A stretch of DNA of 64,000 bases, taken from Parapedobacter indicus. GTDB taxonomy: Bacteria > Bacteroidota > Bacteroidia > Sphingobacteriales > Sphingobacteriaceae. The DNA lies in assembly GCF_900113765.1 (NCBI RefSeq), contig NZ_FOQO01000015.1, forward strand, positions 1 to 64,000, read 5' to 3'. This document shows, piece by piece, positions 34,735-44,504 of the stretch (positions are counted from its first letter, which is position 1; the number at the start of each line of letters is the position of its first letter). The notes below the pieces were generated by a model. It was not told the DNA's origin. It saw only the letters and a list, made by a program, of their open reading frames with translations, and did not search any database. The translations under genes were made by a program, and so were the position numbers.

Positions 34735-35250
34735 CTATACAGCCATATTTGCCTCTTCCATGGCAATTTCGGTCAATTTGGTATCCGTGTTTTTTTCTTC
34801 TTCCAATGTCTGGTTCAGCAACTCGGCTGCTTCGCGGTGTTCCATCAAATTGGCATAAGTGACCAAGCAGCCGTAGCTAGCAATCTCATAATGTTCTACT
34901 TTTTGGGCGGCCGAGATAAGCGCGGCATCAAGTACCGCAGCATCTTCGAAGTTTTCAATGATTTCTTCGGCTTCATTCAGCAGACCCTCCATAGCTTTGC
35001 AGGTTTTACCCCGCGGAGATAAGTTGATGGAAGCGAATACTTTTTTGAGTCGTTCAACATGTTCTTCAGTTTGCATACGATGTTCCTCGAATGCAGCTTT
35101 CAGATTTTCGCCTTCAGCTTTGGTTGCCATCTTTTTGAGTCCCTTAAGCAATTGTTTCTCTGCACCCAGGATGTCCCTGAGTTCGTCTACAAACAATTCG
35201 TGTAAATGCTCGTTCGGCATACCTGAATGGTTTTTTGTGTTATTTGCCAT
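34735..35250 (-). CDS. DUF892 ferritin-like protein (YciE/YciF family)
   Basis: A 171-residue ferritin-like protein. It starts LHELFVDELRDILGAEKQLL, with Glu and His ligands repeated in FEEHRMQTEEHVERL and a later KVEHYEIASYGCLVTYAN, the four-helix pattern with a di-iron-type site. YciE/YciF are stress-induced in enterobacteria. It is convergent with the receiver gene at 34280. Confidence 0.9.
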   Translation of the reverse strand: MANNTKNHSGMPNEHLHELFVDELRDILGAEKQLLKGLKKMATKAEGENLKAAFEEHRMQTEEHVERLKKVFASINLSPRGKTCKAMEGLLNEAEEIIENFEDAAVLDAALISAAQKVEHYEIASYGCLVTYANLMEHREAAELLNQTLEEEKNTDTKLTEIAMEEANMAV

Positions 35251-35407
35251 GATATTTATTTAGTTGGTTTCCTTATTAATCTATCAGTTTCCATGCCGAT
35301 ATCCACTTGTAGGGAGCAAACTTGTAGGAATTGGTGGTCGGTTGCCGGTATGGTAAACTTCGGTATAAATCAGTGTCCTTTTTTTGGGTATCGGTGTATA
35401 TTTATGA

Positions 35408-36166
35408 CTACTCCGCTTCGGATTTTTTGTTAACTGATGAGTGTAACAAAGTGGCTAGTGTACCGGCGTTGTCGGCAGCATATCCCTTTTCATCGTTGTC
35501 AAAATAAAAGAACACATCCTTTTTCGCTTGTTGCCATCTCCGGCATTGTTTGGCCCATTTGGCCAGATCGTTGTCTGTATATTTTCCCTGATATTTGCCG
35601 CCGGGCCCATGCAAACGCACGTACACAAAGTCGGCGGTTATCTCAATTGGCGATTGATGGCCTGCTAATTCATAGATACAAAAGGCAAAATTGTACTGGC
35701 GGAGGACTTCGTAAACCTCCGGAACATACCAGTCGGCATTTCGGAATTCAAATACGTAACGATATCCCTTCGGCAGCGCCTCGGCAAAATCTGATAAGCG
35801 TGTAAGGTTCAATTTCCAAAATGGAGGCAATTGAAATAAAAAGGGTCCCAATTTCTTTCCCAGCCGTGCAGACAGTTGTATGAAGTTCGCTGCATATTCC
35901 GCTACTTCATGTAGTTTTTTGAGATGTGTGATATAGCGATTCGCTTTCACAGCAAATAGGAAATCTGCGGGTGTCTGTTCTTTCCATTTCGTAAAGGTGT
36001 TTTCGCTGGGTTGCCGGTAGAATGAATTGTTGATTTCAACGGTGTCAAACCGCTTAGTATAGAAGCGCAATTGGTCACTATCGGCTAGATCTTCGGGATA
36101 GAAAATCCCCTTCCAATGCTTATAATGCCAGCCGGATGTGCCGATATAAATTTTTGCGGAAGCCAA
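35408..36166 (-). CDS. DUF72 domain protein
   Basis: A 252-residue protein of the DUF72 (YecE) TIM-barrel-like family. It begins IYIGTSGWHYKHWKGIFYP and contains FDTVEINNSFYRQPS, FAVKANRYITHLKKL and YVRLHGPGGKYQGKY, all typical. The enzymatic role is unknown. It is the last gene of a three-gene minus-strand operon led by the LuxR-type regulator at 36425. Confidence 0.92.
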   Translation of the reverse strand: MASAKIYIGTSGWHYKHWKGIFYPEDLADSDQLRFYTKRFDTVEINNSFYRQPSENTFTKWKEQTPADFLFAVKANRYITHLKKLHEVAEYAANFIQLSARLGKKLGPFLFQLPPFWKLNLTRLSDFAEALPKGYRYVFEFRNADWYVPEVYEVLRQYNFAFCIYELAGHQSPIEITADFVYVRLHGPGGKYQGKYTDNDLAKWAKQCRRWQQAKKDVFFYFDNDEKGYAADNAGTLATLLHSSVNKKSEAE

Positions 36167-36177
36167 ATGAATGCCAG

Positions 36178-36417
36178 TTATCCCATATGCTGCATGATGG
36201 ACTCCCCAAGTTGCCGAATAATTTCAGGTGGGAAGTCGCCCCATATCTGAGTCCATTCCCCGGAGGGTTCCTGGCGTAATTGACTGATGGATCTTCCTTC
36301 AAGAAGGCAATGATAAACCGGGATGCCATCGGTCGTCTGCTCGGGCCGGATGAGCACCGGTTTATCCATCAATCGGCCCGCCAGCCTAATTTCGAAGGTG
36401 TCTTCAGATTTTTCCAT
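36178..36417 (-). CDS. Small hypothetical protein
   Basis: A 79-residue protein with no recognised domain. It is mostly beta-like in the first half (FEIRLAGRLMDKPVLIRPEQ) and ends in a short helix (EIIRQLGESIMQHMG). It sits 7 bases after the regulator gene and 11 before the DUF72 gene, so it is part of their operon. Function unknown. Confidence 0.7.
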   Translation of the reverse strand: MEKSEDTFEIRLAGRLMDKPVLIRPEQTTDGIPVYHCLLEGRSISQLRQEPSGEWTQIWGDFPPEIIRQLGESIMQHMG

Positions 36418-36424
36418 AATGAAA

Positions 36425-37072
36425 TCAATTTAATACGCCCTGTTGCAGTGCGATGCGGATCACGGTGCCGATATCGGGTGCGCCTGTCTTTTGCAGTAAA
36501 CTTTCCCGGTATTTGAGAATGGTTCGCTTGTTTGTAAAGAGTTGGTAAGCGATTTCCTGATTTGAGTATCCTTCTACGATCAGTTTCAGGATTTGTTCCT
36601 CTCGCGGCGAGAATTCCACGGTCTGCCCATTTTTACCAAAATCTGTTGCCGTAATGGATTCCAGCACTTTTAAATACAATGCCGTGCAGATATACGTATT
36701 ACCGGCAAGGATATGTTTAATGGCAAAGACAAGTTCGTCCTTATTGGCCTCGTTGACAATGTATCCATCGGCACCCGATTTTACTAGGCTGAGGATATCC
36801 TCGTGATAGTCGATTCCCGAAAGAACGAGGACCTTGATGGTTGGAACCATTTGCTTTAATGTCGACAGATAAGTTGGATTATCTCCAAGAAAAACATGGT
36901 CTATAACCAATAAATTGATAGCTTGTTTAGCTGAAAGTGCTGTCGTGATGTCCTCTCGTTTGGAAACAATTTCCGCAAAAGTGAAATCGGGCTCTTGGCT
37001 TAGCAATGCAACGATGCCGTCTCGGGCAAGTGTTTGAGGCGAAGCCCAAATGATTTTTGCTGAGTCTTCCAT
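36425..37072 (-). CDS. LuxR-type regulator with degenerate receiver
   Basis: A 215-residue NarL-type protein. The C-terminal LuxR HTH is clear: FSPREEQILKLIVEGYSNQE and TNKRTILKYRESLLQKTGAP. The receiver keeps an Asp in LLVIDHVFLGD, but the acidic pair is replaced (IIWASPQTL instead of the usual IIADDHPL) and the conserved Lys becomes Asn (GYIVNEAN). It therefore probably does not respond to phosphorylation in the normal way. It heads the operon with the 79-residue protein and DUF72. Confidence 0.88.
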   Translation of the reverse strand: MEDSAKIIWASPQTLARDGIVALLSQEPDFTFAEIVSKREDITTALSAKQAINLLVIDHVFLGDNPTYLSTLKQMVPTIKVLVLSGIDYHEDILSLVKSGADGYIVNEANKDELVFAIKHILAGNTYICTALYLKVLESITATDFGKNGQTVEFSPREEQILKLIVEGYSNQEIAYQLFTNKRTILKYRESLLQKTGAPDIGTVIRIALQQGVLN

Positions 37073-37457
37073 AATCTTTCCTTCAATCGTTAAGTGTTAT
37101 TCTTCGTTTTTCAGTCGTAAGGAATACGTTTCAACGGTCACAAAGGTTTTAGTTTTTTTAAGATACTTTCCGTTAGCCGACAACAAGTTTGCTTTTTAGT
37201 ACATCGGAGAATGGTAGACCGAACTATCCTAAAAACAGGCCAAAGCGATTGGATGTAAGGTTTTGACGTTTAGTAAGGCTTTAATTTAAAAGTAACAGTC
37301 AGTAAGTAAGTGTCTTGTATTATAACGAGGTGGGCAGGTCTGAAAATGTGTCGCATTTTATACCGGCGTGGTACACGGCTTGACCCCCCTGTATACAATA
37401 TCGTACGGTGGTGGGATGGATGCCGCATATAAGTGTTTCTTCAAGAATTAATTGAAA
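37073..37457. other. Divergent intergenic region
   Basis: About 385 bases without a gene, separating the LuxR-type operon from the glycosyltransferase cluster. It should hold promoters for both directions. I see no clear consensus promoter, repeat or RNA structure in it. Confidence 0.4.
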
Positions 37458-38444
37458 ATGCAAATGAACGCAAGTAGTAGCCGATTACGTATTTTTACGT
37501 GGCATATACATGGAAGTTATTTATACTATCTGTCGCAGGGGAACTATGATCTGTATATACCCGTAAATAAAGAGCGCTCGGAAGGATATTACGGGCGGGG
37601 TACAACTTTTCCATTCGGTCCGAACGTGCATGAAGTGGATGCAGACAGTGTGCAACAGCTCGATTTTGATCTCATTCTGTTTCAAACAACCCATAACTAT
37701 CAGCGGGATCAGTACGAGGTGCTGTCACCCCGTCAGCGCGACCTGCCCAAAATCTACCTGCAGCATGACCCGCCCTGGGGGCACCCCACGGACACGGTGC
37801 ACATCGCTTGCGGAAGCGACGTAACCTTGGTTCATGTAACCTATTTTAATAAACTAATGTGGGACAATGGCCAGCTGGACACTCGCGTTATCGAACACGG
37901 CGTTGTGGATAGGGGATACACCTATACCGGTGAGTTGGGTAAGGGATTGGTAATTATCAATAACCTGCCTCAACGCGGACGTATGTTGGGGTTTGATCTC
38001 TTTTTGGAACTACGTGAACACATTCCCCTTGATTTGGTGGGCATGGAAACCGGACCCTATGGGTTATCGGAGGTACTGCACCCCGAATTGCCAGCATTTG
38101 CCGGTAAGTATCGATTTTTATTCAACCCCATTCGCTATACCAGCATGGGCTTAGCCGTGTGTGAGGCAATGACGTACGGAATGCCCATCATCGGTTTGGC
38201 CACCACAGAAATGGTGCGGCATATCCGAGACGGGTTCAATGGCTTTTTAGATCTCGATCCGAAATGCCTCATCGATAAAATGATGTTCTTGCTGGAAAAC
38301 CGGGATCTCGCAACTTCGATGGGCACCAATGCCCGTCGCTATGCATTGGAGCGATTCGGTATCCGTCGGTTTGTACAAGAGTGGGAAAAGCTGTTTAACC
38401 AAGCGGTTGAGCGGCAACCGTTAACGAGTTTATATAGCGATTAG
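37458..38444 (+). CDS. Glycosyltransferase (GT4-like)
   Basis: About 328 residues from ATG 37458. The C-terminal nucleotide-sugar-binding half is recognisable: YTSMGLAVCEAMTYGMPIIG (about 230-250) with the E-x7-type region, and RHIRDGFNGFLDLD. The N-terminal half is less conserved (IFTWHIHGSYLYYLSQGNY). GT-B fold, family 4-like. It opens the heptose-glycan gene cluster and is 12 bases from the next gene, so it should act on the same product. Acceptor and donor are not known. Confidence 0.82.
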   Translation: MQMNASSSRLRIFTWHIHGSYLYYLSQGNYDLYIPVNKERSEGYYGRGTTFPFGPNVHEVDADSVQQLDFDLILFQTTHNYQRDQYEVLSPRQRDLPKIYLQHDPPWGHPTDTVHIACGSDVTLVHVTYFNKLMWDNGQLDTRVIEHGVVDRGYTYTGELGKGLVIINNLPQRGRMLGFDLFLELREHIPLDLVGMETGPYGLSEVLHPELPAFAGKYRFLFNPIRYTSMGLAVCEAMTYGMPIIGLATTEMVRHIRDGFNGFLDLDPKCLIDKMMFLLENRDLATSMGTNARRYALERFGIRRFVQEWEKLFNQAVERQPLTSLYSD

Positions 38445-38456
38445 CAAATAGATATC

Positions 38457-40403
38457 ATGAATAAAACGATTGCGTTAATCAGTGAACATGCCTCGCCCCT
38501 TGCCATGCTCGGCGGTGTAGACAGTGGCGGACAGAACATTTATGTAGGGGAGCTTGCGCGGCAGTTGGCGGCGTTGGGCTATGCGATTGATGTCTTTACC
38601 CGAAGGGACGACCCTAAGTTACCCATTGGAGTGCAATGGCTATCCAATGTGCGGATCATACATGTCGATGCCGGGCCACCCAAGCAATTGTCGAAGGAGT
38701 CCCTATTTCAATATATGGACGCATTTACTGAATCTATGGAAGCGTTCATGGCCAGGCAACCGAAGCGGTATGCATTGCTCCATGCCAATTTCTGGATGTC
38801 GGGCTATGTCGCCATGAAACTCAAAGAGCGTTTGGGCGTTCCCTTTGTGATTACCTTTCATGCACTGGGAAAAGTGAGGTTGATGCATCAACGTGAAAAT
38901 GATAAATTTCCGGAAGAACGCTGCGATGTGGAAGCACAGGTCATGCAGGCTGCAGATGGCATTATTGCGGAGTGCCCACAGGATGAAGCAGATCTGACCC
39001 AATTGTACCGGGCCGATCCCGATAAAATTACCATGGTGCCGTGCGGTTTCAGTCCGCACGAATTTCACCCGATTGATAAGGCATACGCCCGGATGCTGCT
39101 GGATATGCATCCCACGCGCAAAATTATTCTGCAACTAGGCAGGATGGTGCCGCGAAAAGGTATCGATACGGTCATCCAAGCATTGACACAATTGAGAAAA
39201 GAATCAATAGATGCCCAGCTGGTGATCGTGGGAGGGGAATACGAAAAACCCCATCTCCATGCCGACCTGGAATACCGGCGGCTGATGGAAATGGCTACCG
39301 AATTGGGGGTGGCGGATGCTGTATCATTTGAGGGGCGGAAAAACAGAGAGCAATTGAAGTATTTCTATGCGGCTGCCGACGTATTTGTGTCAACTCCTTG
39401 GTATGAGCCGTTTGGTATTACCCCATTGGAAGCGATGGCATGCGGCACACCTGTCATTGGCGCCAAGGTAGGAGGTATCCAGTATAGCGTTGCCAATGGC
39501 AAAACCGGGTTTTTAGTGCGGCCCAAGGACCCTCAAGCCCTTGCCCGCAAACTCGAACTGGTGCTTAAAAGCGAAGATTTGCAGCTGTACCTGCGTCAAA
39601 ATGCGATAAAGCGTGTCAATGAGTGCTTCACGTGGAAGAAAGTGGCGCAACAGATGGACGAAGTATACCGCAGACTTACTGCCGAGCAACTGGATGTGAA
39701 GGATGATGACAAACGGATCATCGCTACTGCTTTTTTAGAAGCCGCCGACACATTTCGATTGTCTGCAGATAGCCTAACCGACGCTATATTGCGTGCCGGC
39801 AACATGCTCGCGAAAGCATTTGAAAAAGGCGGGAAAGTATTGGTGTGTGGCAACGGGGGCAGTGCAGCAGAGAGCCTTCATTTTTCCGCTGAACTATTAG
39901 GCCGGTTTGAAATGCCAAATCGGGTCGGATTGCCTGTTATTTCCTTGATGGCCGATCAGGCAATGCTTACCGCGTGGTCGAATGATATCGGCTTTAACGA
40001 CGTTTTCGCCCGCCAAGTGGAGGCGTATGGCCGGCCGGATGACGTGCTGATGTGCCTAAGCACGAGTGGCAACTCACCCAACCTATTGGAGGCCATGGAG
40101 AAAGCCAAACAACTGGGTATGGTATGTCTGACATTGCTTGGCAAGGACGGCGGACAGGCGGCAGTAAGGGGCGACATTAACCTTATTGTGCCCTCAAGTA
40201 GCACCCAACGGATTCAGGAATTGCACCTCCACATCATTCATTTGCTTTGTACCATCGTCGAACGCCGACTGGTGAATTACTCAGTACGGCGACAGGCAGC
40301 TACCTTATCTTCTTCGTTGGTTCAGGCAGTTGATTTATCCGTATCACAAAACGGTAATCCAAAACCAGACTATGTCAAACAAAAGAGCGATATTTTTGGA
40401 TAA
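38457..40403 (+). CDS. Fusion: GT4 glycosyltransferase and GmhA-like SIS isomerase
   Basis: A 648-residue two-domain protein. Residues 1-415 are a GT4 enzyme: GGVDSGGQNIYVGELARQLA at the start and PFGITPLEAMACGTPVIGAK near 317. Residues about 425-620 are a SIS-fold sedoheptulose-7-phosphate isomerase-like domain: VLVCGNGGSAAESLHFSAEL, CLSTSGNSPNLLEAM and a HLHIIH segment. GmhA makes the first committed heptose phosphate; the next genes supply the following steps, so this domain probably fills the GmhA role. Its stop overlaps the GmhB start by 32 bases. Confidence 0.9.
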   Translation: MNKTIALISEHASPLAMLGGVDSGGQNIYVGELARQLAALGYAIDVFTRRDDPKLPIGVQWLSNVRIIHVDAGPPKQLSKESLFQYMDAFTESMEAFMARQPKRYALLHANFWMSGYVAMKLKERLGVPFVITFHALGKVRLMHQRENDKFPEERCDVEAQVMQAADGIIAECPQDEADLTQLYRADPDKITMVPCGFSPHEFHPIDKAYARMLLDMHPTRKIILQLGRMVPRKGIDTVIQALTQLRKESIDAQLVIVGGEYEKPHLHADLEYRRLMEMATELGVADAVSFEGRKNREQLKYFYAAADVFVSTPWYEPFGITPLEAMACGTPVIGAKVGGIQYSVANGKTGFLVRPKDPQALARKLELVLKSEDLQLYLRQNAIKRVNECFTWKKVAQQMDEVYRRLTAEQLDVKDDDKRIIATAFLEAADTFRLSADSLTDAILRAGNMLAKAFEKGGKVLVCGNGGSAAESLHFSAELLGRFEMPNRVGLPVISLMADQAMLTAWSNDIGFNDVFARQVEAYGRPDDVLMCLSTSGNSPNLLEAMEKAKQLGMVCLTLLGKDGGQAAVRGDINLIVPSSSTQRIQELHLHIIHLLCTIVERRLVNYSVRRQAATLSSSLVQAVDLSVSQNGNPKPDYVKQKSDIFG

Positions 40404-40953
40404 GGACGGTACACTGATACGGGATGTTCCCTATAACGCCGATCCCAGCAAAATAGAGTTATTGACCGGAGTGGCCGACGGTCTCCGGTTACTTGATTCC
40501 CTGGGATATGCTTTCTTCGTAATAACCAACCAGGCAGGCGTGGCTAAGGGGTTTTTCAGCGAAGAGGCACTCGTAGACGTGGAGGCTAAGCTGCAGCAGT
40601 TGCTCGGCAAAAGTGGAGTAGCCTTGTCGGGCTTTTATTATTGCCCGCACCATCCCGAGGGCGCTGTGCAAGCGTACACGAAGCGGTGTGATTGCCGCAA
40701 GCCGTCACCGGGCTTATTATTGAAAGCCGCGGCAACCTATGGAATAAACCTTGGGGATTCCTGGATGGTAGGCGATATACTCGATGACATAGAAGCGGGT
40801 AACCGGGCGGGTTGCAAAACGATGTTGATTGATGGGCTTGGACATGAGCGGCAGAAAGCGCATAACGGATATCGGCGTCCTTCCTATATCGCCGACAGTT
40901 TCAGCGAAGCAACAGATTGGATAGTAAAGAACACCGAACATGGAAAAATATAA
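40372..40953 (+). CDS. gmhB: D-glycero-D-manno-heptose 1,7-bisphosphate 7-phosphatase
   Basis: A 193-residue HAD-IIIA phosphatase starting at ATG 40372 (MSNKRAIFLDKDGTLIRD); the earlier in-frame start at 40330 is less likely. The HAD motif is FLDKDGTL, motif II VITNQAGVAKG, the zinc-binding loop CPHHPEGAV ... CDCRKP, and motif III MVGDILDDIEAGNRAG. GmhB removes the 7-phosphate in ADP-heptose synthesis. It overlaps the GT-SIS gene upstream and hldE downstream by 14 bases. Confidence 0.93.
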   Translation: MSNKRAIFLDKDGTLIRDVPYNADPSKIELLTGVADGLRLLDSLGYAFFVITNQAGVAKGFFSEEALVDVEAKLQQLLGKSGVALSGFYYCPHHPEGAVQAYTKRCDCRKPSPGLLLKAAATYGINLGDSWMVGDILDDIEAGNRAGCKTMLIDGLGHERQKAHNGYRRPSYIADSFSEATDWIVKNTEHGKI

Positions 40954-42427
40954 TTGGCAATTTACGGCGCAGTTTGAGCAAAAGAAAATCTTAGTGGTTG
41001 GCGATTTCATAATCGACGAATACATTGATGGGGATAGTACGCGGTTGTCTCCCGAAGCCCCCGTTCCCGTGGTGGATGTACAGTCGGACGACTGGGTGGC
41101 GGGTGGTGCAGCGAATGTGGCGGCAAACTTGGCTGCATTGGGGGCGCAAGTGATTTTTTGTTCGGTTATCGGTACGGATATCGAGGCCGATCGGGCATGC
41201 GCCCTGGCGGCGGGGGCAGGGTTTTCATCCGACTGCCTGATTCGGGAGGAAAAGAGGAATACGTTGGTAAAAACGCGGGTGCTGGCCGATGGCCATCCGT
41301 TGGCACGGATCGACCGAGGAGATGATACGCCAATTTCGGCGGTATCGGAACAGCAACTCATTCTGCATTTGCAACAGCATTTTGACGCATGCGATGGCAT
41401 CGTTGTGGCAGATTACCACAAAGGGGTGATTACACCGACCATCATCGACCATCTCCTTGCGTTAACGCAGCGGCAATCGAAATTCATCGCGGTCGATTCA
41501 AAACGGCTATCTCTTTTCCAGCGGTTGGCGCCGACGCTGGTGAAACCGAACTATACGGAGGCGATGCAGCTCCTTGGCTACGAAGGACGGGGAAAAGACC
41601 GAAAAGCCCTGCTCGAAAAATGCGGAGCAGCTATTTATCAAAAAACGCACGCGCATTGGACCGTACTTACGCTCGATAGGGACGGCTCTCTTTGGTTCGA
41701 AAAGGGAAAACTGGCTTTTCATATCGGTGCAATTCCGGTAGCCTCTCCACATGTCTGCGGAGCGGGAGACACATTCATCAGCGCCTGTACCCTGGTATTG
41801 CTCACCGGTGCAGACGCCAAACGCGCAGCCACCATGGCCACCGCTGCAGCCGCCGTGGCCATCGAAAAGGAAACGGCATCTTTATGCACACGCCTGGAGC
41901 TTTTGGCTAAGTTGGACAACGAACAGAAACTGGTGACGTCACTAAAACACCTGCGGGAAATCCGTGCGTATTATAAAAGTATGGGACGCCGTATTGTGTT
42001 TACCAATGGATGTTTTGATATCCTGCACAGTGGTCATGTCAACTACCTCAGACAGGCGAAAAAACTAGGTGATGTACTGATCGTTGGAGTGAATGACGAT
42101 GAAAGTATTCGAAGGCTCAAAGGCACCGAGAGGCCCATTAACGGTATTTCCGACCGGCTGTCTGTCTTATCCGGGCTCGGATGCGTGGATCACTTGGTGG
42201 TGTTCGGCCGTGCGGAGGACGATACGCCTGCATCACTTATCAATGTATTGGAACCGGATGTTTTTGTGAAAGGGGGCGACTATCACGTGTCGGAGCTGCC
42301 GGAAGCAAAACTTGTAGAATCGCTCGGCGGCAGGGTCGAACTGATCCCGCTGACGGCCAATCGATCTACCACACAGTTGATCCGGCGCATTTATGAGCAT
42401 ACGCAAGTAAACAGCGCAAGCATGTAA
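40940..42427 (+). CDS. hldE: Bifunctional heptose-7-P kinase / heptose-1-P adenylyltransferase
   Basis: A 495-residue HldE (RfaE). The N-terminal PfkB-type kinase (1-325) has VVGDFIIDEYIDGDSTRLSP, GGAANVAANLAALGA and the ATP-site signature CGAGDTFISACTLVLL. The C-terminal nucleotidyltransferase (about 350-490) has FTNGCFDILHSGHVNYLRQA (HxGH) and LKGTERPIN. It makes heptose 1,7-bisphosphate and, after GmhB, ADP-heptose. Both halves have normal length and motifs. Confidence 0.95.
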   Translation: MEKYNWQFTAQFEQKKILVVGDFIIDEYIDGDSTRLSPEAPVPVVDVQSDDWVAGGAANVAANLAALGAQVIFCSVIGTDIEADRACALAAGAGFSSDCLIREEKRNTLVKTRVLADGHPLARIDRGDDTPISAVSEQQLILHLQQHFDACDGIVVADYHKGVITPTIIDHLLALTQRQSKFIAVDSKRLSLFQRLAPTLVKPNYTEAMQLLGYEGRGKDRKALLEKCGAAIYQKTHAHWTVLTLDRDGSLWFEKGKLAFHIGAIPVASPHVCGAGDTFISACTLVLLTGADAKRAATMATAAAAVAIEKETASLCTRLELLAKLDNEQKLVTSLKHLREIRAYYKSMGRRIVFTNGCFDILHSGHVNYLRQAKKLGDVLIVGVNDDESIRRLKGTERPINGISDRLSVLSGLGCVDHLVVFGRAEDDTPASLINVLEPDVFVKGGDYHVSELPEAKLVESLGGRVELIPLTANRSTTQLIRRIYEHTQVNSASM

Positions 42428-42431
42428 CGAT

Positions 42432-43532
42432 ATGGATAACTGGAATCTCTGTGCCAATCTATTGGTGATCCGCCCGGATAACATCGGCGACGTGCTGATG
42501 AGCAGTCCGGCGATCCGCGCGATAAAGCGAAGTTTTGGATGCAAAATTACGCTGCTCACCTCCGAAGCAGGAGCAACGGCTTCCACGTTGCTGCCCGAAG
42601 TAGACGAAACGCTCGTCGCTAATTTTCCGTGGGCGAAGCATACTTCATCCATTTCACCGGCCTACCTGAACGGGTTGGTTTCGCGGCTTGAAAGCGCCGC
42701 TTTCGATGGCTGTGTCATTTTTACAGTATACAGTCAGAATCCGCTGCCCACCGCTATGCTGGCTTGGGCAGCAGGTATTCCACGTCGGTTGGCCTATTGC
42801 CGCGAAAACCCGTATGAACTGCTTACGCATTGGGTGCCCGATGACGAACCCTATGCGCACATCAGGCATCAGGTGGCGCGCGATCTGGATCTGGTGGAGC
42901 AAATAGGTGCCTATTCCAACGACGACCGGATTACGTTGGCCCTGCCCAACGTCGCCGATGCACAGGCAATGGCCAAGCTGAACCGCATCGGTGTAAACGT
43001 GGGACGCCCGTTCGTGATTTTCCATGCGGGGGTAAGTGAACCGAAGCGGGCTTTCCCGCCGGAGCAATGGATAGCGCTGACACAACGTTTTCTGATTGCC
43101 CATCCCACACAGCAGGTGCTGTTTACCGGCAGCGCCGCAGACCGAGCGTGGACCGATCAACTGTGCGAAGCATGCGGAGCGGGAACATTCTCCGTGGGCG
43201 GTTTATTGAATATTGCCGAATTTGCGGCCGTCATCCGACAAGCAGCGCTGGTAGTATCCGTCAATACAGCTACCATTCATTTGGCGTCGGCCTTGGGAAG
43301 GCCGCTGGTTGTATTGTATGCGCTTACCAATCCACAGCATACACCTTGGCGCTGCCCCCATAGACTTTTTCCCTATAGTGTGACGGAAAGGAGTCTTCAA
43401 AGTCGGAACGAGGTGATACGCCATGTAGATCGTTCCTTGTATCGGGAACGGGTAAGTTTACCTGACCCAGACGACATGCTAAACGCCATCGACGAGCTGC
43501 TCGATAGCCAGGGGCATGGTCAGCTTGTTTAA
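42432..43532 (+). CDS. Glycosyltransferase family 9 (heptosyltransferase-like)
   Basis: A 366-residue GT9 enzyme. It starts LLVIRPDNIGDVLMSSPAIR and contains FVIFHAGVSEPKRAFPPEQW and VVSVNTATIHLASALGRPLV, the hallmarks of ADP-heptose:LPS heptosyltransferases. It starts four bases after hldE. Its final 54 bases overlap the convergent GT9 gene on the other strand. Acceptor unknown. Confidence 0.9.
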   Translation: MDNWNLCANLLVIRPDNIGDVLMSSPAIRAIKRSFGCKITLLTSEAGATASTLLPEVDETLVANFPWAKHTSSISPAYLNGLVSRLESAAFDGCVIFTVYSQNPLPTAMLAWAAGIPRRLAYCRENPYELLTHWVPDDEPYAHIRHQVARDLDLVEQIGAYSNDDRITLALPNVADAQAMAKLNRIGVNVGRPFVIFHAGVSEPKRAFPPEQWIALTQRFLIAHPTQQVLFTGSAADRAWTDQLCEACGAGTFSVGGLLNIAEFAAVIRQAALVVSVNTATIHLASALGRPLVVLYALTNPQHTPWRCPHRLFPYSVTERSLQSRNEVIRHVDRSLYRERVSLPDPDDMLNAIDELLDSQGHGQLV

Positions 43533-44492
43533 TAAGGCTTCGGCTACCAAGCTTAAATCAGGCGTCTTAATCCAGTCAATGGTCGCCAGAGCCGATTTAT
43601 TTATCGGACGCCACCGGTTTGGCTCGCCATCCATGCTGATGACGACACCGGGGGTTCCGAGGGCCGAAGCTAGATGCGATGTTCCGGTGCAATTGGAGAG
43701 GATGGCTTTGGCGTGCTTGATGAGTACCGCCAATGCTCCGAGGGAGGTCTTTCCTGCTGCGACAATCGGCGTGTTGCGCATGGATTGGGCGACTTGCTTC
43801 ACAATCGGCATTTCTTCTTTCGTGCCGGTTATCACTACGTCGTATCCGGATTCAGCACACCGATCGGCCATGTTGGCAAACGCTAAGGTTGGCCACTGCC
43901 GCCACGCCGCCCGGCTTCCAGGGTGAATGCAAACATAGCCACCCGGCTGTACCGGTAAGTCGAGTGCTTCAAGATCAGCATGATCCTTATCGGTAAGGGG
44001 AAATTCCAGGTCCAATCCCTGATGTGGAATATCGAGGTGTTGCATCAGTAACAGATGGCGGCATACTTCGTGCACATGCGAAGGATAGGGGATGAATAAA
44101 TCTCCAGGTGGCCGATAACTGGTCTCTGTATAAAATCCGGCGGCTTGCGCAGCTCCGAACAACTCGACCAGCGGGTTGACCAATGTGCCATCACCCTGCA
44201 TCTGTAAAGCCAAATCGAATTTTTCCGTCTGCATGCGTGCGAGGAAGTTCGGTAGGTCCTGTACAGCGTACGGTTGTTCGGGAAGTCCGGGGTAGCCGGG
44301 AAAACGTTCGACTGCATCGAAATACATCGGAAAACGTTGGGTGAGCTGCTCTGCCCATGGCAATCCCACGAGGGTAATACTTGCTTGTGGCCAATGACAA
44401 CGTAACGCCCGGATGGCCGGAATTGCACATAGGAGATCGCCGAGTTGCAAGGCTCTGAAAACGACTATTTTTCGGATGTTATCAAGTTGCAT
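43479..44492 (-). CDS. Glycosyltransferase family 9 (heptosyltransferase-like)
   Basis: A 337-residue GT9 enzyme: VVFRALQLGDLLCAIPAIRA at the start, VCIHPGSRAAWRQWP and ILSNCTGTSHLASALGTPGV later. It belongs to the minus-strand operon with GT2 and the carbamoyltransferase. The sequence clearly differs from the plus-strand GT9, so the two probably add different residues. Its end overlaps the other GT9 gene by 54 bases. Confidence 0.9.
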   Translation of the reverse strand: MQLDNIRKIVVFRALQLGDLLCAIPAIRALRCHWPQASITLVGLPWAEQLTQRFPMYFDAVERFPGYPGLPEQPYAVQDLPNFLARMQTEKFDLALQMQGDGTLVNPLVELFGAAQAAGFYTETSYRPPGDLFIPYPSHVHEVCRHLLLMQHLDIPHQGLDLEFPLTDKDHADLEALDLPVQPGGYVCIHPGSRAAWRQWPTLAFANMADRCAESGYDVVITGTKEEMPIVKQVAQSMRNTPIVAAGKTSLGALAVLIKHAKAILSNCTGTSHLASALGTPGVVISMDGEPNRWRPINKSALATIDWIKTPDLSLVAEALLNKLTMPLAIEQLVDGV

Positions 44493-44504
44493 AGCTGTTA
44501 GGAA

